From positions 4,686,675-4,750,674 of the forward strand of contig NC_058046.1 of the NCBI RefSeq assembly GCF_020085105.1: DNA of 64,000 nt, written 5' to 3'. The notes below the pieces were generated by a model. That model was not told the origin of the DNA and searched no databases. It worked only from the letters and a program-made list of their open reading frames with translations. The translations under genes and the position numbers were made by a program. Origin of the DNA: Siniperca chuatsi. Taxonomy: Eukaryota > Chordata > Actinopteri > Centrarchiformes > Sinipercidae. Shown piece by piece: positions 1 through 29,251 of this stretch (its first letter is position 1; the number at the start of each line of letters is the position of its first letter).

Positions 1-926
1 CAGAATTTTGGGAATGTCAAACAGGAAGTTCTCATAGATAATTTCTCCAAACACAGCCGGGGTGATGAAGTTCTCCTGTGGAAGAGGAGCACAAACACAA
101 CACAAGGCAACAGGTTAAACAGTATGTCAAGGCTTTGTACTTGGGAGTGCCACTGACAATACTATATTTGATGTACTGTCATAACAGTTTACTAATCAAA
201 CTATAATTGGTATTTCACTATTCCCTCCTGCTCCTACCTTAGACTCTTTATATGTGGCCATCCTGAGGAAGGTCAAAAAGACCGCTCTGTGGACAGAGCG
301 CTGCATGTCGGCCACCGCCGGGGAGGAGGGCAGGGTGGCGAGGTCGAGGCTGCGAGGAGCGTGATGCAGGTATGAATCTAGGCACCTCTGCAGAGACTCA
401 TCAAACACCACCTGGTGGAGGAGACAGACCAAACCAATCTACAGTATATTTACTTTTATTGACATTTATCCAGTTGCCACACACCTTTGTGGCTAAGTGA
501 ACAGAAAGGGATATGTGGCACAGAGAGATGTTTACATGTTAACAGTCCCTCACCTGACACCAGAACTTGTCATGGGGCAGTGCGAGCAGCCACTCCAGGT
601 CCTCTGTGATGAATTTAGCTTGTTCCAAAAACTCCTCCACCTCAGCAGGAGAGCCGTTTTCTGGCGGGGACTTGTAAGGCACAAAGCAGCGCTCCTCCTT
701 CCTGATCGGGTGCTGGTGTGGAACAGAAAGCACAAGGTTTGATTCTGATAAACTGGTGTGTGTGTGAGAGGTAATTATTCCTAGAACACAACAGACTGCT
801 GTTTGAATGTATTTCTGTATAAAATGAGATAATATGGCTCACCAGTGCAGGCAGTGTGTGCTCTTTTCCCAGCGGGCCAAGCTCTGTCACCTGCTGCTCA
901 TCCAGTGGCACTCGAGCACAGGCCAT
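1..926 (-). CDS. ascc2: ASCC2, activating signal cointegrator 1 complex subunit 2 (N-terminal 164 residues, gene continues past base 1)
   Basis: ASCC2 is the ubiquitin-binding subunit of the ASCC helicase complex, which acts in ribosome-associated quality control and in ALKBH3-linked alkylation repair. Coding exons on the minus strand are 843-926 (start codon at 924-926, residues 1-28), 554-712 (29-81), 238-411 (82-139) and 1-75 (140-164, cut by the window edge). All borders are GT/AG and all junctions are phase 0. Recognisable family blocks are LLALPHDKFWCQ in the second coding exon, VVFDES and VFLTFLRM in the third, and EIIYENFLFDIPKIL in the fourth; this N-terminal region binds the helicase ASCC3 in the human protein. 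The K63-ubiquitin-binding CUE domain lies outside the window. The start is the first ATG after the acceptor at 940-941 and gives the short hydrophilic N terminus expected. The 5' exon is described separately. Confidence 0.93.
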
Positions 927-1868
927 GGCTTCTCCCGGTCTAGTTTTTTCTACCAAATCATACCAACACAAAGAAATTTAAAATACATTTTGCTTCACAG
1001 TGTACTTGTAGGAGTTTAAAGATATATAATTTTATATTTACAGTTTTTTAGTACTGAAGTATTGTACCTGTTCAATCACAGAACACAAAAGCTTTGGTAA
1101 CTCTTGTTTTTAATATAAAATGTTATTAGGATGGGCAATATGCAGTGTAGGCATTTTCACTGAAAAAAATGACAGAAATGATGATAATGAAACAAACAGA
1201 CTGTGAACACAGCAAAAGGAATATCTATCTAACAATATATGAAATATAATATTCATACACACAGCTGTTGTATTGCACAAGTGTCGCTGCAAGCTGACAG
1301 CGTGAGAAAATCTACTTATGGTGGAATTTAATCCAAATATTGGACATTCAAAGGCAGTAGCTTCTAACTGTACCACAGTCATATTTTTGTAACAGCTATA
1401 TTAACTGCAATTCAACATTTGCAGAGCCTATTCTCATCCTTTACCTCCTGTCGGCAGATAGGTTAAGCAGCTAACAAGTGTATAAAATGCTGAAGCAAAG
1501 GGAGGTACCCATAGCTAGCTAACAGCAGCAGTTTATAAGCTAGTAAAACTTTAGCTACAAACAGCCACTTAGTTACCATTAGCCAAGTTAACGTTAACTA
1601 GTTAAATTGCCATGCAGTAACTAACCACCGACGTTACAGCACCACAGCTAACACACGATGTATTTAATTAGCTGACTGAAAAACGATGTAGTCCGGTATG
1701 ATAACTTGCTAGCTAGCCGCTATTTACCAAGTCCAACAGAACTGACAGCACGTCAATGAATGGAAAGGCTAACGTTAATGTTAACGTGGCTAACCAGCCG
1801 GTGACTTTATAAGCGTCCTTGTGTGACCCGTACGTAATAATTGTACAGGAAATGATAAATCTGCTCAC

Positions 1869-2016
1869 CTCTTAATGTGACTGACTGTAACTCTTTTCAA
1901 GCCATCTCATCAAAGCCGTCACGGGTTTCAACAGTTTCAGTTTCCAAACGTTTTCTAACAACCTGTGCTGGGCCCGGAAGTGACATGGTTTGTTTTTCTG
2001 GCATGACGCATGCGCA
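1869..2016 (-). promoter_or_regulatory. ascc2: ASCC2 5' noncoding exon and core promoter
   Basis: On the minus strand a donor AAGAG/GTGAGC puts the 3' end of an upstream noncoding exon at 1869. About 105-145 bases further upstream are a GABPA/ETS site, CCGGAAGTGAC on the plus strand at 1974-1984, and an NRF1-like palindrome around TGCGCATGCG at 2006-2015. This pairing without a TATA box is typical of vertebrate housekeeping promoters. The transcription start is inferred to lie near 1960-2000. The exon joins the coding exon whose acceptor is at 940-941, leaving an intron of about 0.93 kb and 13 bases of 5' leader before the ATG. Confidence 0.6.
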
Positions 2017-2084
2017 ATAAAACTACATTTGCCGGTCTTTACCGCCGCCTTGTGGGCACCAGAGCGCATGCTATCCACGTGTCC

Positions 2085-2620
2085 TCTTTACTTAAGTTAA
2101 AGGAGAAGTACCACAGTCTAAAAACAATCCATTACAAGCAAAAGTTCTGAATTCAAAATGTTACTTAAGTAAATGTACAGAAGAATTATCAGCAAATGTA
2201 CTTATCCAAAGTTAAATTAAACTCATTGTGCTGAATGGCTCCTTTAACAGTGTTATATAATTATAGAATATTATATTATTTTGTTTTTATCAATAACAAA
2301 TGCATGTAAGAACATTTTAATGTTGTAGTTCGTCAATGTGGAGCCAATTTTAGATACTTTGCATACTACTGGGTAGATTAGTAGTATAGTACTGCATATC
2401 ATATCGCATAAGCAAAATCATGTTTTTTTATGTAACAAATAACTAGTAACTATATATGTCAAATGTCGTGGAGTAAAAATATACTAATATTATAAAGAGT
2501 ACGGTCAAGACCTGCTCTATAGGAAAAGTTCAATGAGATAACTCATGTTATGAATTGGCACTATATAAATAAAATTGAATTGAATCAAAGTACTTCAGTA
2601 AATGTACTTAGTTTCTTTTA
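2085..2620. repeat. Dispersed 'acttaagtaaa' DNA-transposon-like repeat, degraded
   Basis: The segment opens and closes with the tracts TTACTTAAGT and AGTACTTCAGTAAATGTACTTAG that mark a family seen again at 34,587-35,146, 39,728-39,893 and 40,840-41,155. Better copies end in GTGGTGGAAAGT / ACTTTCCACCAC inverted repeats. A nested tail reading TATAAATAAAATTGAATTGAAT sits at about 2,563-2,585. No coding capacity. I infer a non-autonomous hAT-like element; the family name is not established here. Confidence 0.5.
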
Positions 2621-3639
2621 ACCGCTGCTGTAAAGTGTGGTTCAGGGTCTGTATAGTTAAGACATGAACTGCAACAAAAAAAGAGAAATATATGAAATAT
2701 ATAAGTCCAGACTTTGAGCTTGTCTGTCATAAAAAGGAATTTATTGCATCCATTTATTTCCTGCAGCTTATCCAGATACTGTTTTGTATGAAAATTGCAG
2801 ATCATGTGGTCACATTAGATCCACCAGCTCTCACCAATGAACATGCTTTCGCCTGTAGATTGGTGCTGGGATGGATTTTAACTGAGTTAACCAGAGCTAA
2901 AAGTGAAAAGGCATTTTTTCCCATCAGACTGGATAATTTGAGCATTTACATTTAAGATTTTCTATTTTCCATTTCAGGAGTTAAACTGTTACTTTCCATT
3001 TTGAAACGTGACAATATTCATTTTCTTTATTTCAGTAATTATGGTCTGATTATTGTGAGTGGTAAAATATAAAAGTTTATTTTCCATTTTAATTACAATT
3101 CTAGGTAAAATGTTGACATAATAAAAGTATTATTTTACTACTTAACTTCACAAATGCTTTGATACTAAATTCTTATATGGAGCCTTTGAGACTTGAAAGT
3201 TGTAAATGCGGTCTCATTATTTAACAGTGAATTACTGTAGTTTTCCAAAACACTTCTAGTCGTAGAAAACAAATTGTCAACTTCTATAACTTCGCCAGGT
3301 CTTTAGTGACTGTGAGAAGCCTGGTTACAGAGAGGAACAATAACACTTGGCATGTAGAGTTAAAGTAGAATGAATCCACCTTCTATCTTTTGAAACTTTT
3401 GGATCTGAATCCACCTGCTGTGCAGAGAAATCATCCTGAGCCAAAACAACAAAAGTCACACTACTTTAACACAGAAATAAGTCCACAAGGAGAATATCAC
3501 TCACATTTTAATCTATTTTTAAATTGTTTTATTTCTGCTAAACTATTTTGGAGAAACAAAATGCTTGCTGTTAGGTCTGTGACATATGCAACATGGTACC
3601 CTTCCTTGCAATTTTCCAAATTGTTTTTTTTATTTATTT
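2621..3639. other. Intergenic AT-rich sequence, nothing recognised
   Basis: Between ASCC2 and the SINE. Open reading frames of 65-99 codons here have no family motif, no splice context and AT-rich composition. I see no gene, RNA or clear mobile element. Confidence 0.4.
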
Positions 3640-4052
3640 ATTGTGGGGTGCACGGTGGCAGAGCGGCTAAAGCTCCTGCCTCCCAATAAGGAGATCGTGG
3701 GTTCGTGGGATCGATTCCCGGACCAGACCAACATCACACAATCTCTCTGGGTGGAGTCTGCATGTCCTCCCCGTGTTACCGTGGGTTCTCTCCGGGTTCT
3801 CCGGCTTCCTCCCACCGTCCAAAGACATGCATGTGTAGGTTAATTGATAACTCTAAATTGCCCGTATTGAATGAATGTGAGAGTGAATGGTTGTCTGTCC
3901 TTGTCTGTGTCTGTGTTAGCCCTGCGACCATTGCCACCACTGTCCAGGGTGTACCCTGCCTAAGGCCCAAAGTCACTGGGATAGGCTCCAGTCACCCGCG
4001 ACCCCTAACGGGACCAAGCGGTAGAAAATGGATGGATGGATGGATGGATTTA
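3640..4052 (+). mobile_element. tRNA-derived SINE
   Basis: The head resembles a tRNA, with an A-box-like GTGGCAGAGCGGCTAAAG and a B-box-like GGGATCGATTCCCGG (about 3,653-3,720), the internal RNA polymerase III promoter parts. The body contains the conserved teleost blocks CATGTCCTCCCCGTGTTACC and GGCTTCCTCCCACCGTCC, then GGATAGGCTCCAGTCACCCG, and ends in a GGAT/ATGG simple repeat at about 4,030-4,050. About 410 bp, apparently near full length. Its short open frames (for example 3,705-4,133) are not genes. Confidence 0.8.
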
Positions 4053-5587
4053 TTTATTGTTTTTTTTACCATTTGTACCCCAAGAGAGAATGAATCCATC
4101 TCTGAGGAGCACATCTGCTTTTTTAAAATGTAGCTGAAGCTGGAGGGAATCTTGACTAACTAATCTGCTAACTTTAGTGCTTCAAAAAAGGAATATAATA
4201 ATAATAATAACTTCATTTGTAAAGCACTTTTCTAAAAACAATGTTTAAAAAGTGCTTTACATACAGTAAACCCAAAAGCAGCAGCAATAAAGAACAAAAA
4301 TAAAAGGTAAATAGGTAATATAGAATATTATACCTGAATCTTGATGGAAGCTTTGCTTTAAGAGGACTATAGGGGAGCAGTTCATTTGCACTAAAATCTA
4401 ATCCGATCTTCATTAAAATGGCTGAATAAAGTGTTAAGAAGGTAAACAAATACAGTATCACCATGATGACTCTTGACACATGATTTTCTTGGAAAAGGAT
4501 GTTTATAAAAAAAGATTCCCATGAGACAGAGAGAAGGCTGATGAGGATTCCCATAAATTACATTAGATACAATATTTTTCAAAATGATGCATTACAAGTT
4601 TAAAAGCGTATCCATAAATGATTAAAATCTCCAGAATGTCAATTATTGGTTGGCTCTTCGACACTGAAAGAGAGACACTTCTGTTGAAATTAGTGTTTTT
4701 GCACTAATAAAGCTGGCTTATTGTCTGTGCTCCTGAATTTACTATCCCATTTACTGGTTTGAGTCTGACCTTAACTGTATGAGGTTAAGGTTATCATAAC
4801 TGAGCAGACATTCTGTATCTCTGTGTATATATGGTCTGTCTTCAGTGTTTAACATACAGTTAAAATGTGCAATGCAATAAGTTTATTAATTCCAGCAGCC
4901 ATCTCATTTATTCAAAATAAAATACTTAAACAAAGATAAACGACAAAAAAAACCCCAAAAATTTTTGTCTGCTTTCATGGCTTGCGGTCTAAAGCTAAAT
5001 TGAATACTTTATCTTGGGTATTAAACATAAAATAAATATTTTATGGCTTAAACAACAATAAATAATCTCCCATACATATCAAACAGTAGTAATATTGTAC
5101 CTATTTTAATGGCTTGCCTTCTTCATCCAGGAATAACAGAAAACATTCATACTGTTAAAGTAGGCCTATACAATGTGACAGCCAATCATGGCTTCCAGTT
5201 TCTATCTCTAATAAATAATAAACTACAGCTCTATTCTACGCTGATATTGAATCTACCGAAAAGTAAACAGCTTTTGGTAATGGATCGCTTATTCTGTGTT
5301 GAATTTTGAATATTGTACAGAGTGAAATCAGTGCACTCTGAAAACCACTGTAAGATATCAATAAATATGGAACAGAGACCCTCCAAACTTTAGTGTACAC
5401 AATAACAAAGGACGATGTTGCTATGGTGAGTTTCATCCTTAACGATACTACTGTTACAGTTTGTTGAAGTAAAACCAGTTGCATTACAATGTGACAAACA
5501 ACTGGTACCCTGAACGCTCCAATAAACAATCAACATTACAGATAATAATGTTTTTCACTGGTTCTCCTCAGATTTAAATGACACTAC
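4053..5587. other. Intergenic sequence downstream of SLC39A14, with a short dispersed repeat
   Basis: At 4,195-4,290 lies an AATAATAATAACTTCATTTG start followed by AAGCACTTTTC and AAAGTGCTTTACA, a small teleost dispersed repeat. The minus-strand polyadenylation-type hexamers (TTTATT on plus) at about 4,881 and 4,907 could end the SLC39A14 3' untranslated region. No coding feature is supported. Confidence 0.3.
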
Positions 5588-6086
5588 ATGGCCAAAAATA
5601 TGTGGACACCCAAATGTCAGTGTGAAATCACATTGCCGAGTTCAGGAGATATCGGGCGTAGAGATGTCTGCCTTTTTAAAAAAAAAAATATATATATATA
5701 ATGGGACTATATGGCACTTGGCTTGTGGTGCTCAAAGTGCCAAAAAAATAAAAAATAAATAAACATTTGAAAAACTCAACAGCAATGTCTCTTTCCAGAA
5801 ATCATGACCTGGTTACTCAAGATAATCCACAGACCTTGTTGTGAGCAGTTTCATGTAGGAACTATTTTCTTTATACCTACTGATTTATTAAATGAGCTTC
5901 TTGAGGGTCTTTCAAAGATGTCTAGGTATTTATTTTTCATAAAAACGGCTGCTTAGCTCTGTGACGCGAATATAATAATAATAATAATATTTGAGAGGAA
6001 CAAACTGGGGCTATCACAAATCATGAAAACAATCCCAAAAGTGCATATCAGCATGAAGACAAGCATGTCCACATACTTTTGGCCAT
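5588..6086. mobile_element. MITE with ~20-bp terminal inverted repeats
   Basis: ATGGCCAAAAATATGTGGAC at 5,588-5,607 is repeated in inverse orientation as GTCCACATACTTTTGGCCAT ending at 6,086, with one mismatch. The interior is about 460 bp, AT-rich and noncoding. This end sequence is common in teleost non-autonomous DNA transposons. It lies downstream of the SLC39A14 stop codon, so it may form part of the 3' untranslated region. Confidence 0.75.
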
Positions 6087-7445
6087 ATAATTGAGATACA
6101 GAACACATAATATAGAATCAGAGAGTCTGTCATAACAACCTAACTAGATACAGTATATAACTTCATTATTTTGTATGATTAATATGGATAAGGTCACAGA
6201 CCAGTAGGCGAAGTGTGCGTGTATATATAACTCAGCTTACAGTATTCTGTTCAAACTATTACTGTACAATAAAAGAATAGACAATTCTGGGAAAAATAGT
6301 CTATGGGATGTGCGAAGACCAGAGATTTGCACTTTGAGTTCAATAATAAAAGGAATAAAAAAAAAAACTAACTATTCAACGCTATATTAATGAAGGGCAC
6401 AGATGGTAAACTATACAGAGAAATGCTGCTGCGTCTGATCCGGATAAAGCCACTAATATCAAACTCCGGACTTCATGACGCTTTACATATCTGACCCAGG
6501 CTTCATTAGGAATTTCCTACTGCATGCCGAGGATGTACACAAGTCCATACTGAGCAGAATAAAGTGTGCCCTTCCAAACGCCGGTGCGTAGCCCTTCACC
6601 AGGCTCAATGGTCGGCCCACATTTGGTCTTCAAAAGTCAGATCATTTTTCATGTTTATCACATATAAAAAATAACAACACACAAACGACAATGTCCAGCT
6701 GGAAGTCAATTTGATGTTAATGTGATTAAAATTCCAGTTCAGGTCTGTAATAATTTGTTTTTGGTATGGAATGAAAAGGGGGGGGTGGGGGTGTTAAAGT
6801 CCAGAACAGAAGGAAAAAGACTCAAGGATGTCAGTAATACAGCTGCTGTTACCTGATTGTGCTTTTCTCATGAAGAAGTGTATAGAGCATAGAGGATTAG
6901 AGATATTAATACTCTGTATCTACTGAATCTCAACAGTTGAGGCTCAATAACATCCACTTAGGGAAGGACGACAGGAGAAAAAACAAGAGCAGGAGCCAGA
7001 ACAGCTGATCAGTAGTCTGGGGAATAGAGAAAAGTTTGAGTGACTGGGTGAATATTGCACGTCAGTTCATCTTCAGTGAGGGAGTCGCACGTCTTTAACT
7101 CGTCTCTGTAGGCTGCTTCAGTTGATATTTCTAGACTGTCAGGAAAGCAGGGAGCAGCTGTCAGGAAAAGGTTAATAAAACATGAAAAAGAAGGCTGCCA
7201 CCCCTCCTCTGCCTGGGATCTACTGCATCTGGGAACTTCGCACAAACAGCTACTCAAATATTGTTGATGAGTGTGCGTACCTGCCGCACAAAAGCCAAAC
7301 CCTCCAAACTCCAGGGTCCTGAAAACTGACAATGGCAGGAAGATAAAGAGAAAAAGAGTTCTCCTCTTGGGGTCAGTTTACACCAGCACATCTCAGTCTC
7401 ATTTCACACTGGTCAGAGCTGGTGTTGGTCCAGAGGAGCCCGGTG
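6087..7445 (-). other. slc39a14: Probable SLC39A14 3' untranslated region
   Basis: The stretch directly downstream of the SLC39A14 stop codon holds no open frame with family motifs and no splice structure. Minus-strand AATAAA hexamers appear only further on, at about 5,931, 5,884 (both inside the MITE), 4,907 and 4,881, so the untranslated region probably crosses this interval. A G-rich plus-strand tract lies at 6,778-6,790. The extent is inferred, not seen. Confidence 0.4.
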
Positions 7446-25021
<17,576 letters not shown>

Positions 25022-25845
25022 GGCTTCTTCACTGGCTGGAGGATGTCGATCTGTGGAGGGAGGGGGGAAGAATAAGAGAAATACAGACAAAAAAACATCG
25101 CTCTCTAAACTATGCACTTGGTACTATGTCTTACTGTTGGCTCCAAATGGCAGATACATGTAATTGTTGTCACAAACTGGCTCAAAATGTGTGAAATGGA
25201 AGATCAAGCGCAAATTAATGTTTTGTTTTAAATAAACAAACTTAAGCTAACTTCAAAAAGAGAGGACAAGTGAAAATCTCACAGGCAGAGACAGAGGGTT
25301 ATAACATTATTAATATTGACATTAAAAAAGGTGGGGTATGCGATTCTGGAGAAATCCAATACAATGACAAATACCATGATATAGAGCGAACAACGGCACA
25401 GCAAGTAATGAAACTAACATTAGCTAGGTTGTGGGTTAGCAAACTGTGCTACAGTTGCTGCTGCAAAGCTAACAGCCAGAGAGGACGAGACGGTTTCCCA
25501 GAGCCGACAAACCAGCTCCAGACAGCGATGCTCACAACTCCCCTGCTGCTATAGCTAACATCACAACAGCATATCTTGTCAAACTAGAAAGTAAACTGAA
25601 TGCCCGTGGGCAAGTCATTTAACGTTAACTGACACACAAATCATGGCTGGAATAGTTTGTTTATTTAGTATTTACAGAGCCAGGGATGTGTACAAACACC
25701 AGAGGGAGCAGACCGCGAGGAGATATGCGCTGAATTTGACAAAAAGACGTGTATTGGATTAGAATCTCCCTTTTAAGTTAGAATCTCACTTTTAACCTTA
25801 AATGTAAAAAAGAAAGTCTTAATGTTAATATATTTACTTATAATG

Positions 25846-26122
25846 GTTGGGGAAACACTGAAATATCAGCTGTCACTGTGATTTAAAGGGTAAACTCTTA
25901 ATGTAAACATTAATATTTGTAATAATGCACCAGGTTAGAGGGTTCCTTGCACATTTTACAGCATTAGTTGTCTGAGAATCACGTTCATATCCAGACAGAA
26001 AATTGGTATTGTTACTGAAATGTCCCTAACCAAATCGATATTGAATCGCATCGGAAATTGGATCAGGACCTTGTGAATCGGAATTGAATTGGGAAATCAG
26101 TGGCGATACCCAGCTCTAGGCG
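25846..26122. repeat. Second, shorter copy of the 16.6-17.2 kb MITE
   Basis: Collinear with about 16,910-17,186: AATGGTTGGGGAAACACTG, AATAATGCACCAGGTTAGAG, TTGTTACTGAAATGTCCC, and GGGAAATCAGTGGCGATACC. It retains the terminal CCCAGCTCT. Same orientation as the first copy. Confidence 0.7.
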
Positions 26123-27136
26123 AGATAATTAAAATGTAAGCGTGGCATATTCTCAGAGTTTTCTTTGTTCTACAAAAATATTCTACAAAAAAACTTTCAT
26201 TAAACAAGGTAGCCTGTGGAGTTTTTGACCACTGGAATGCATCCACGCAATGTACCAACAAAGGAAGAAAGATGACTGCTCGCAAGCAAACATGGATATA
26301 AATAATGTAGGCAAATGTTTTATGAGGAAATGAATGCATTTAACATGTTTATTAAGCCTCATGAAGGCAAATGAAGCAACAACACAAAGTCGACCCAAAG
26401 GTCCACTGTTAGCACAAAGCACACAGAAAACAGGAAACCAGTGAGATAAACACAGATGCCAATTACAAACAATTTCATCACACATCCACTATCAGTGAGA
26501 CCAGTGTAATAAACCAGCAAAGGGCACAAACCTGGCACAAACCAGACACGCACCGATTAAATCATATTATCGGTACAGCTACTGCTTCTTTTTTTCTTTT
26601 TTTTTAAAGTGATATCATCTTATATTATAAGATATCACTTTTAAAAAATATATGCTGCCTGTTTTCAACCACTTGTGGAAATGGGATTAAGTGAAAACAT
26701 ACCCAGTTTTACACACATAAGAATTACAGAAATTCACATTTTAATAAACCAATGTGGGTGGGAAAATAGTAAGTAAGCATTTCAGCTACATAAATAAAGT
26801 GGAATAGTGATAGTGAAACACTTTTTCCAACCCTGACACAAACTTTCATGGGTGGAAAATGCTGGTAAAATATGAAAGTGGCTGGTAGATGTCAGACACA
26901 AAATAATGATTTACTATTGAATGGCTGGTGAATTTGAACATTTATGTGTCAGTGGTTGGTAGATGTTCACATTTTAAAAACAGGTAATTTCCCACCCACA
27001 CCCAGGGCAAACTATAATGTTCCCATCCCCTGTTCCAACACACAGAGCACTGATTCATTTCAGAAAACCCTGCAGGTCCACATTCAAAGTTGGGCTGAAT
27101 AAACAAACCCATTCATTTTTTTAAAGAAATGCTCAC

Positions 27137-27320
27137 CTTTTCCTACAGAGCCTCTAATGAAAGCTGGTGAGCCCCTGAGTCAGTCTGTCTGCCCTGAGGC
27201 TCCGAGCATGCTGAGTAATGTCCACAGGTTATCCGGGAGCAGAGACAGAGTCGGGGGAATAGCAAGCAAAGAAGAAGAAATGCCTGAAGAGAGCAGCGGG
27301 CTCCTCAGGAGTGCAGTGGA
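27137..27320 (-). other. slc39a14: Probable 5' noncoding exon of SLC39A14
   Basis: On the minus strand a long pyrimidine tract of CT repeats ending CCCCTCCACAG (AG at 27321-27322) precedes 184 bases that end in the donor AAAAG/GTGAGC (GT at 27135-27136). Both splice sites are near consensus. The next downstream acceptor is that of the first coding exon, at 25051-25052. The exon contains an upstream ATG around 27,209 with a short frame ending within the exon, so it is probably untranslated leader. The link to SLC39A14 is inferred from strand and order. The plus-strand 147-codon frame at 27,157-27,600 is its antisense shadow. Confidence 0.5.
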
Positions 27321-28369
27321 CTGTGGAGGGGAGAGAGAGAGAGGGAGAGAGACAGATAAACGAAGGTTACAACTCACCGGTGAGGGAGAAAGAAATAGGA
27401 AAAGACAGAAGAAAAGAAACGAGGCAGTGAAGAAGAAAAGAAACCTGAAATGGCAGCTTAAATGTTCTGTATTCGCTGTAGCCATCGACTTGCCTTCTCC
27501 AAAGTCCAATCCAACACCAACAAGTCGAGCACTGAGCCAAACCCACATCATTCCTTGTTGTTTCCTATTCGGCTACATAAAGAAAAGGCCATTTAGTTAG
27601 CCGGTAGTGGGATCTGACTATGGAATACTGCAGCTGCAAATGTCCAATTCAGCTGCCGTAGAGGAACACTGCCAGCCAATATGATCAGGTTTCTGTCACT
27701 GAGAGCTTAGAAACTCAGCCTTGTGACCACAAAACGTATTGCTTAAAAACGCCACAGGCCAGGAGAGTCACAATAAATGAGACACAGCCTCTCCTCTCTT
27801 TATATATACTGCCCTTGAGCAAGGCACTAACTACACCCCAACTGCTCAGTGGCCAACAATATAAATCTTTGGTCTGTGCTGGGCAGCTGTGTGGAAATGT
27901 GAGACGATATGAATGTAAAGCAGAACATTTGTCAAAAAGTGCAACCATGCTCAGTCGACTTTCCCCAGATAAAATACAACTTTCAAAAGGTCAGTCTGTC
28001 TGCTCTCTTACTTCTAATTTGAGTTCGGTCGCCAATTTTTTCCCTTCATTTCCCTCTCCCTAGGTCTCTGAGCTGGGGAGGCAAAGAGAAGACTCTCCTC
28101 TTCAATAAGTCACCCTCTCCCCAATGAATTGTACCCTCTCTCCCGAATCTTCCTATACTTGCTCTAATGAGGCCTTATACTGACATAGGGGGAAAAGAGG
28201 GGAAAACAAGGTGCAGAGAAAAATCCTTTTTAAGTCTCTTTAGCTCCAATTTTTCATTTCTCTCCCCAGCACCTCTCTCTTACACAATCCTTGTAAAAGT
28301 TGCAGGAGCTTTGAACCTTGCCCTCCTTACTGCTGGCTGCTATTGTTAGTGAAGCCAGGAGTGGATAAT

Positions 28370-28560
28370 AGTGCTGAAACGATTAGCTGATCGACAGAAA
28401 GTGGATTGCCAACAATTTTGATTATCGATTTGCTGCTTTTCTCTGTTTTTGCAATTTGAATATCTTTGGGTTTTGAATTGTCTGTCAGAACAAACCAGCA
28501 ATCTAATTGAATTCACTTGTGAAGCCATTATTTTCATAATGGGAATGTCTGTTATTGGCT
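28370..28560. repeat. 'Family A' MITE-like repeat, left half
   Basis: Begins AGTGCTGAAACGATTAG, like the left edge at 53,375, followed by TTTGCTGCTTTTCTCTG and TTTGGGTTTTGAATTGT. Inferred intron of SLC39A14. Confidence 0.5.
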
Positions 28561-29217
28561 AATTCACTGACTTGTGACAAATCATGGTAACTTCATCACA
28601 TTCATGCAAAAATCCTGAAAATACAGTATTCCCTAAATATAGTTCATCCCACTGATTTATAGCATTGTCAGCAAAGGCTTAACACAACCATAGATATTAA
28701 AAAGGGATAGCGCAATTAAATTAAGGAAGCTGATAACCCTGGCAATAAGTAAGACTACTGAAATTCTATGTCTGACTGATTTTGTATTCTTTTTCAGCTA
28801 TTTTTGATGCTACTATTTAAGCCAATGGGACTTACCTGCTTAAATAAAGGCTAAACAAAAAGAAAAACGTAAATCTCTACCATCTCAGTGTAGGTAGGGT
28901 CATATCACCCAAACCTACTTGAAGCTTTTTCTAGTGGTGTAGCTGTTACCTACACTGGTCAAGAGTTTCAGAAGTGGATAAACATACAACACTAAGGTAT
29001 CTCCCTCTCATGCAGTACAACAGCCAGAGGTAAAGTGATATCTCTCTCCATTTATTTTTCATTAACAGAGAGGGGAGGTGTGTGAGAAAATGTTTAAGAG
29101 TAACCAAAGGCAGCAGCAGCACATAGGTAAAACACAAAAACGGGCACGCCCTGGATAAACATATGCCTTCTTCATATGTTTACATTCGAGTACAATTATG
29201 TTGCAATCACATAAATG

Positions 29218-29218
<1 letters not shown>

Positions 29219-29249
<31 letters not shown>
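29219..29249. repeat. (CA)n microsatellite
   Basis: About 15 CA units. It produces spurious VCVCVC frames on the minus strand. Confidence 0.9.

Positions 29250-29251
<2 letters not shown>

Noticed and set aside
3705-4133. 142-codon plus-strand frame
   Set aside because: Entirely inside the tRNA-derived SINE.
27157-27600. 147-codon plus-strand frame, highly charged (REREREGRETDKRR)
   Set aside because: It is the antisense of the CT-rich pyrimidine tract and noncoding exon on the minus strand; low-complexity composition and no splice or promoter context.
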